A stretch of 9,998 bases of DNA from Candidatus Cloacimonadota bacterium. GTDB lineage: Bacteria; Cloacimonadota; Cloacimonadia; JGIOTU-2. Below are positions 6,989 through 9,998 of the stretch, in pieces (position 1 is the stretch's first letter; each line of letters opens with the position of its first letter). Under the pieces are notes generated by a model. That model had not been told where the DNA came from. It saw only the letters and a program-made list of their open reading frames with translations, and did not search any database. The DNA is taken from the NCBI GenBank assembly GCA_030628975.1, contig DAOVPZ010000027.1, forward strand, positions 1 to 9,998, read 5' to 3'. A program made the position numbers and the translations under genes.

Positions 6989-7000
6989 TGATACCCAATA

Positions 7001-7033
7001 ATATTACAGGGAAAAAACCGAAAGGAATAATAT
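7001..7033 (+). promoter_or_regulatory. Possible bS6:bS18-type leader hairpin at the rpsF start
   Basis: ATATTA (7001-7006) can pair with TAATAT (7028-7033), which would hold the ribosome binding site AAGGA (7022-7026) in the loop and the first two bases of the start codon in the stem. A CCG trinucleotide lies at 7018-7020. An rpsF leader bound by the bS6:bS18 complex, with a conserved CCG, is known in many bacteria. The match here is loose: the stem is six A/T pairs and the second helix of the known motif is not clear. Confidence 0.25.
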
Positions 7034-7319
7034 GAAAAGAAAATATGAATCGATGTTTATTATCCGCCAGTTGGCGGATGAAAAACTAAAAGAAAATATT
7101 GAAAAAGTAAAAAATTTCATTACTAAAAAAGAGGGAGAACTTTTAGAAGTTAAAGAATGGGGAGAAAGAAAATTAGCCTATGAAATTGACCATTACAATG
7201 AAGGATATTATGTAATAATCCTATTTAATCTTGATGCTAATTATATTTCTTCATTAGAAAATTTCTATAAGCTAAATGAAAACATTATTCGATTTATAGT
7301 TATAAAACAAGACAGATAA
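7032..7319 (+). CDS. rpsF: Ribosomal protein bS6
   Basis: bS6 binds the central domain of 16S rRNA as a pair with bS18. The 95-residue product has the usual start (YESMFIIR at residues 5-12) and the central strand-helix stretch EGELLEVKEWGERKLAYEI near 35-53, including the conserved WG-x-RKLAY motif. A C-terminal strand follows (NENIIRFIVIK). Oddly, the normally conserved RPDL-type segment after the first strand is replaced by RQLADEK, encoded by a palindrome at 7062-7079, with the segment about one residue shorter. The ATG has a good AAGGA site five bases upstream. It heads the conserved rpsF-ssb-rpsR-(membrane protein)-rplI block, 48 bases after pth. Confidence 0.94.
   Translation: MKRKYESMFIIRQLADEKLKENIEKVKNFITKKEGELLEVKEWGERKLAYEIDHYNEGYYVIILFNLDANYISSLENFYKLNENIIRFIVIKQDR
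7062..7079. repeat. 18-bp inverted repeat inside rpsF
   Basis: ATCCGCCA and TGGCGGAT flank a GT centre. This is the core found at 1026-1043 with a single change in the two central bases (GC to GT), which leaves the arms intact. It encodes IRQLAD-type residues (codons 11-16) of bS6. It lies 73 bases after the palindrome at 6971-6988, so the two copies bracket the rpsF leader and start. Confidence 0.8.
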
Positions 7320-7360
7320 TAAAAACAAGTAATAAATATGATCGTAAATAAATAATGAAA

Positions 7361-7366
7361 TGAGGT
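7361..7366 (+). promoter_or_regulatory. Ribosome binding site that fixes the ssb start
   Basis: TGAGGT lies five bases before ATG 7372. It overlaps the other in-frame ATG at 7360, which itself has no such site, so the downstream ATG is taken as the start. Confidence 0.7.
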
Positions 7367-7371
7367 ACAAA

Positions 7372-7815
7372 ATGACTAAGAAATTAAGCTTTCCAAGAGT
7401 TAATTATGTAATAATTTCTGGTAGATTAACCAGAGATGTTGAATTACGCTATACCCCTTCTGGTACTCCAACTGCAAATATTGGAATCGCTTCTGATAGA
7501 AACTACCGTGATTCTGATGGCAATTGGCAGACAGAGACCAGTTTTCTGCGTGTAGTTGCCTGGACAAGGCAGGCAGAATGGGCAGCAGAAAATCTAAAAA
7601 AGGGTTCTCCAGTTATCATTGAAGGTAGAATTAGAGCAAGGAACTGGCAGGATAAGGATGATAAGCCCAGAACAACTGTTGAAATTGTTGCAAGCAGAAT
7701 TCAAAGATTAGAAAGAGAATTCGAAGAAGGCGAAGAAGGTCCTTCAAACTCTGAAACTGCAAAAGAAAACGAATCAAAAGAAGATGAACAGAAAGAAGAC
7801 GATATCCCGTTCTAA
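7372..7815 (+). CDS. ssb: Single-stranded DNA-binding protein
   Basis: SSB coats single-stranded DNA during replication, recombination and repair. The 147-residue protein has an OB-fold over about residues 9-113: NYVIISGRLTRDVELRYTPSG (11-31), the conserved FLRVVAW (58-64) and GSPVIIEGRI (78-87). A low-complexity acidic linker rich in Glu, Asp and Ser follows, ending in EDDIPF, the C-terminal tip that recruits partner proteins. Its place between rpsF and rpsR is the standard one. The last 32 bases overlap rpsR in another frame, so the acidic tail codons also encode the basic start of bS18. Confidence 0.96.
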   Translation: MTKKLSFPRVNYVIISGRLTRDVELRYTPSGTPTANIGIASDRNYRDSDGNWQTETSFLRVVAWTRQAEWAAENLKKGSPVIIEGRIRARNWQDKDDKPRTTVEIVASRIQRLEREFEEGEEGPSNSETAKENESKEDEQKEDDIPF

Positions 7816-8053
7816 AAGACCATCTCGATTCAAACGAGAAGGGTTTTTCAAGAAAAGATTTTGTAGATTTTGCAAAAATCCAGATATAGAGATTGACTAT
7901 AAAAATGTTGAAGTTCTAAAAAAATTCATTATTGAGTCAGGCAAGATAGTACCCCGCAGAATTTCTGGAACTTGCAGTAAGCATCAAAGAAAATTAGCGC
8001 GGGAAATCAAAAGAGCTCGGCAAATGGCTCTTATTCCATATGTAGGCAAATAA
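7784..8053 (+). CDS. rpsR: Ribosomal protein bS18, zinc-binding (C+) type
   Basis: bS18 partners bS6 in the platform of the small subunit. The 89-residue product has the family core from RFCRFCKNPDIEIDYKN (25-41) through GKIVPRRISGTCSKHQRKLAREIKRAR (53-79). Cys27, Cys30, Cys64 and His67 form a full zinc-ribbon set, so this is the C+ form; many bacteria have the cysteine-free form. The ATG at 7784 lies 32 bases inside ssb, preceded by a weak purine-rich AAAAGAAG, which suggests translational coupling. The basic N-terminal extension (RKKTISRSKRPSRFKR) is normal for the family. Confidence 0.95.
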   Translation: MNRKKTISRSKRPSRFKREGFFKKRFCRFCKNPDIEIDYKNVEVLKKFIIESGKIVPRRISGTCSKHQRKLAREIKRARQMALIPYVGK

Positions 8054-8064
8054 AAAAATCTCAA

Positions 8065-8994
8065 ATGATTCTGCAAGTTGCCCTTATTGCAGCCATATCA
8101 GTTTTTTCTCCATTGATTGGCTTGGTTGTCTCTGTGCCATTTTTTGCAAAAAAAATCTTCTCTGAAAATCCCGACATTATAAGTGTAGTAAACAAAAAAT
8201 CATACTCCCCGATACAGTCATGCTTCCTTACAGGGCAGGCAATTCTAATCACATTACTTGGAATCTTTACAGCTTCACTCCTCTTATTGTTTGTAATTAA
8301 AATTCTGAGCTGGCAACGAGGTTTTGAAGTCTGGGTAAGTGTGGGATTAGCTTCAGTAATCTTTGCCCTGGTTTTGCGAAAACTAAAAAGTTATGAATTT
8401 GCTATACTTTATGCAGCTCTTCCTGGATTTGTATATGTCTCCATAAAGAATCTATTCTTCTTCAATTCTATAAAAAAGCAATTAGAACAAAGCCAACAAT
8501 TACTGCTGGAAAATATTGAGAAAATGTTTTCTCCTGAAATACTTGAAAATATGATGCCAACTATAATAAAAGTTCAAAATATGTTTCTGAATGGAAACGC
8601 AGCTATTTGGATGTTTGGCATCATACTTGGGCTTTTCATAGGTGCATTAATTTTATCAAACAAATTAGAATTATTAAGATGGAATTTAGATTCAGTAAAT
8701 TTCCCTTTTTATCTACAGATTGCAATAGCAATTGGATTGATATTATTTATCTTCAAACTAAGAATCATAAGTTATAATTTGCTTGTAATATGCGGATTTT
8801 TCTTTCTCATTCAAGGTTATTCGTTATTATATTTCTTTATGAAGAGAATATTTAAAAGAAGTTACTTTTTAGGAATAATATTGCTAATTATTCCTTTCTT
8901 TAATTATTATTTATTGATAATGATTTCCATCTTGGGATTTTTAGATACATGGATACATTTTAGAAAATTTGCTCTCGCAGAAGGAGACAGATAA
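8065..8994 (+). CDS. DUF2232 / YybS-like multi-pass membrane protein
   Basis: The 309-residue product is almost entirely hydrophobic, with about eight membrane segments (near residues 4-27, 57-80, 88-104, 110-130, 178-198, 213-231, 235-259 and 268-292). A more polar helix with charged residues lies at about 136-170. The C-terminal pattern FFFLIQGYSLLYFFMKRIFKR followed by a hydrophobic pair and LDTWIHFRK is like the DUF2232 (YybS) family, which is often encoded between rpsR and rplI. Its function is not established. It starts 11 bases after rpsR with only a weak ribosome binding site. Its stop codon overlaps the rplI start by one base (TAATG), so expression is likely coupled to ribosomal proteins. 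Confidence 0.78.
   Translation: MILQVALIAAISVFSPLIGLVVSVPFFAKKIFSENPDIISVVNKKSYSPIQSCFLTGQAILITLLGIFTASLLLLFVIKILSWQRGFEVWVSVGLASVIFALVLRKLKSYEFAILYAALPGFVYVSIKNLFFFNSIKKQLEQSQQLLLENIEKMFSPEILENMMPTIIKVQNMFLNGNAAIWMFGIILGLFIGALILSNKLELLRWNLDSVNFPFYLQIAIAIGLILFIFKLRIISYNLLVICGFFFLIQGYSLLYFFMKRIFKRSYFLGIILLIIPFFNYYLLIMISILGFLDTWIHFRKFALAEGDR
8981..8986 (+). promoter_or_regulatory. Ribosome binding site of rplI
   Basis: AAGGAG lies seven bases before the rplI ATG and within the last codons of the membrane protein gene. It is one of the two strongest such sites in the window, in keeping with high bL9 expression. Confidence 0.75.
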
Positions 8995-9467
8995 TGAAAG
9001 TAATTTTGAAAAAACATAATGAGAAACTTGGAGAAGTCGGAGATGTAGTTAAAGTTGCTGATGGTTATGCCAGAAATTTTCTTTTACCAAAAGGTATCGC
9101 AATTCTTGCAACTCCAAAAAATCTTACTCAAATTAAACAACTGAAAGAAGCAGAAGAAAAACGACAGGCTGAAGAGCTCAAAGAAGCAGAGATGATAATG
9201 AAACAGATAGAAAAAACTACTTGTGCCTTCGATAGACTTGCTGACGATAAAGGACATCTCTATGGTTCTGTAAGTGAAATGGACATCGTCAATGCTCTGG
9301 AAGAAAAAGGATTAACTATTGACAAGAATAATGTAATAATGGAAAAACATATCAAAGAAATAGGCAGTCATCTGGTAGATTTAGTATTAGAAGACAAAAT
9401 TAAAGGTAAAATAAAAGTTAAAGTGGTCAAGCTTAAAAAAGAGAAGAAAGATGAAGAAAATATTTAG
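8994..9467 (+). CDS. rplI: Ribosomal protein bL9
   Basis: bL9 binds domain V of 23S rRNA near the base of the L1 stalk. The 157-residue protein has the N-terminal rRNA-binding domain with the family signature from GEVGDVVKVADGYARNFLLP (13-32) to GIA (34-36). A long connecting helix (about 42-75, rich in Lys, Glu and Ala) and the C-terminal domain follow (about 78-148), including the GHLYGSVSEMDI strand-turn near 86-97. A charged Lys/Glu tail ends the protein. The start overlaps the stop of the preceding gene by one base and has a strong AAGGAG site. The last 17 bases overlap the next open frame. Confidence 0.96.
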   Translation: MKVILKKHNEKLGEVGDVVKVADGYARNFLLPKGIAILATPKNLTQIKQLKEAEEKRQAEELKEAEMIMKQIEKTTCAFDRLADDKGHLYGSVSEMDIVNALEEKGLTIDKNNVIMEKHIKEIGSHLVDLVLEDKIKGKIKVKVVKLKKEKKDEENI

Positions 9468-9998
9468 GATAATTAAAGAAATCTTTATGTGGGTTATTAT
9501 AATCCTGGCTTTTTCAGCACTTGGATTAGGAAGCGATAATCCATCAAGGTCTGGATTAATCTGGGCAATAGCTGCAGTGATTATTTTTGCTGTTGGTTTT
9601 GTGATCACGAAATATGCTCAGCGTCGAACTGTTACCACTCATGCACATATACTATTCAAGCGAATATTTGGAATTATCTTGCTTGCTTTTGGATGTCTTC
9701 TACCAAATCTTGTTTTAAGTAAAGCAAACTTTGCCTTTACAATTCAAGCACTGATCTTTGTCTTTGCATTACTATTAATTGCACTTGGAGTATTTGCAGT
9801 CTTCCTGATTAAAAAGGGGGCTTTCCTGTCTTTTGTTGGATATATACTTCTAATAATTGGAGCATTCCTACCGGCTTTGGCAATGGCAAGTTATGATATC
9901 AGTTATAATGCATTAGGAACAGTATATTATCTCCTTATTGCACTTGCATTATTCTCATGGTTAGGAATATCCATGATTGCTGCAAAAAAGCCAGCATA
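9451..9998 (+). CDS. Unknown multi-pass membrane protein (3' end missing)
   Basis: An open frame from ATG 9451 runs to the window edge without a stop, covering 182 codons. The translation begins MKKIFRIIKEIFMWVIIIL and shows about six hydrophobic segments (near residues 13-27, 36-53, 70-90, 94-118, 122-143 and 155-176). Short basic loops such as KYAQRRTVTTHAH separate some of them. It starts 17 bases inside rplI after a weak AGAAG. An ATG at 9487 in the same frame would give a slightly shorter start just ahead of the first membrane segment. I do not recognise the family. Its coupling to rplI suggests it is the next gene of the operon. Confidence 0.7.
   Translation, partial: MKKIFRIIKEIFMWVIIILAFSALGLGSDNPSRSGLIWAIAAVIIFAVGFVITKYAQRRTVTTHAHILFKRIFGIILLAFGCLLPNLVLSKANFAFTIQALIFVFALLLIALGVFAVFLIKKGAFLSFVGYILLIIGAFLPALAMASYDISYNALGTVYYLLIALALFSWLGISMIAAKKPA

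Noticed and set aside
1020..7079. Palindromes as CRISPR repeats
   Set aside because: The copies are kilobases apart or within genes, with no regular spacers and no cas genes in the window.
9387..9608. Minus-strand open frame of 73 codons
   Set aside because: It is low-complexity and antisense to rplI and the following membrane protein, with no ribosome binding site or recognisable motif.

Overview
The window is strongly AT-rich and bacterial. It holds a compact run of plus-strand genes with one divergent gene entering at the left edge. The gene order ispE-prs-rplY(ctc)-pth followed by rpsF-ssb-rpsR-DUF2232-rplI joins two widely conserved housekeeping clusters. The upstream genes encode a lipoprotein, an SLBB-domain envelope protein and a Wzc-like tyrosine autokinase, which indicate a diderm (Gram-negative-type) envelope. 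The combination suggests an uncultivated FCB-group lineage such as Cloacimonadota. That placement is inference from remembered gene order and protein style, not from any search.

Layout: bases 1-37 (minus) are the first 12 codons of what looks like leuS. Bases 38-210 are a gene-free divergent spacer. A two-domain fibronectin-III-like lipoprotein (211-987) is followed by a perfect 30-bp palindrome, then a short SLBB protein (1063-1560) and a 767-residue polysaccharide co-polymerase/BY-kinase (1586-3889). The kinase ends in a run of 12 tyrosines encoded by three perfect 12-bp tandem repeats, and its 3' end overlaps ispE. Housekeeping genes follow with spacing from overlaps up to about 50 bp: ispE, prs, rplY, pth, rpsF, ssb, rpsR, a DUF2232/YybS-like membrane protein and rplI. 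A further multi-pass membrane protein starts inside the end of rplI and runs off the right edge.

How the genes fit together: the SLBB and Wzc-like proteins would act in export and chain-length control of an extracellular polysaccharide. ispE serves isoprenoid synthesis (including lipid carriers), and prs makes PRPP. rplY, rpsF, rpsR and rplI are ribosomal, pth recycles peptidyl-tRNA, and ssb serves replication and repair. The envelope genes appear transcriptionally continuous with this housekeeping operon.

The most unusual signal is a set of short GC-rich palindromes standing out from the AT-rich background. One lies between genes, one supplies the pth stop codon, one lies inside rpsF over a normally conserved motif, and one of a second type is an in-frame insertion-like segment near the start of the Wzc-like gene. 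Two copies differ by a matched change in both arms. This resembles coding-compatible palindromic elements (REP/RPE-like), although no mobilising gene is visible here.
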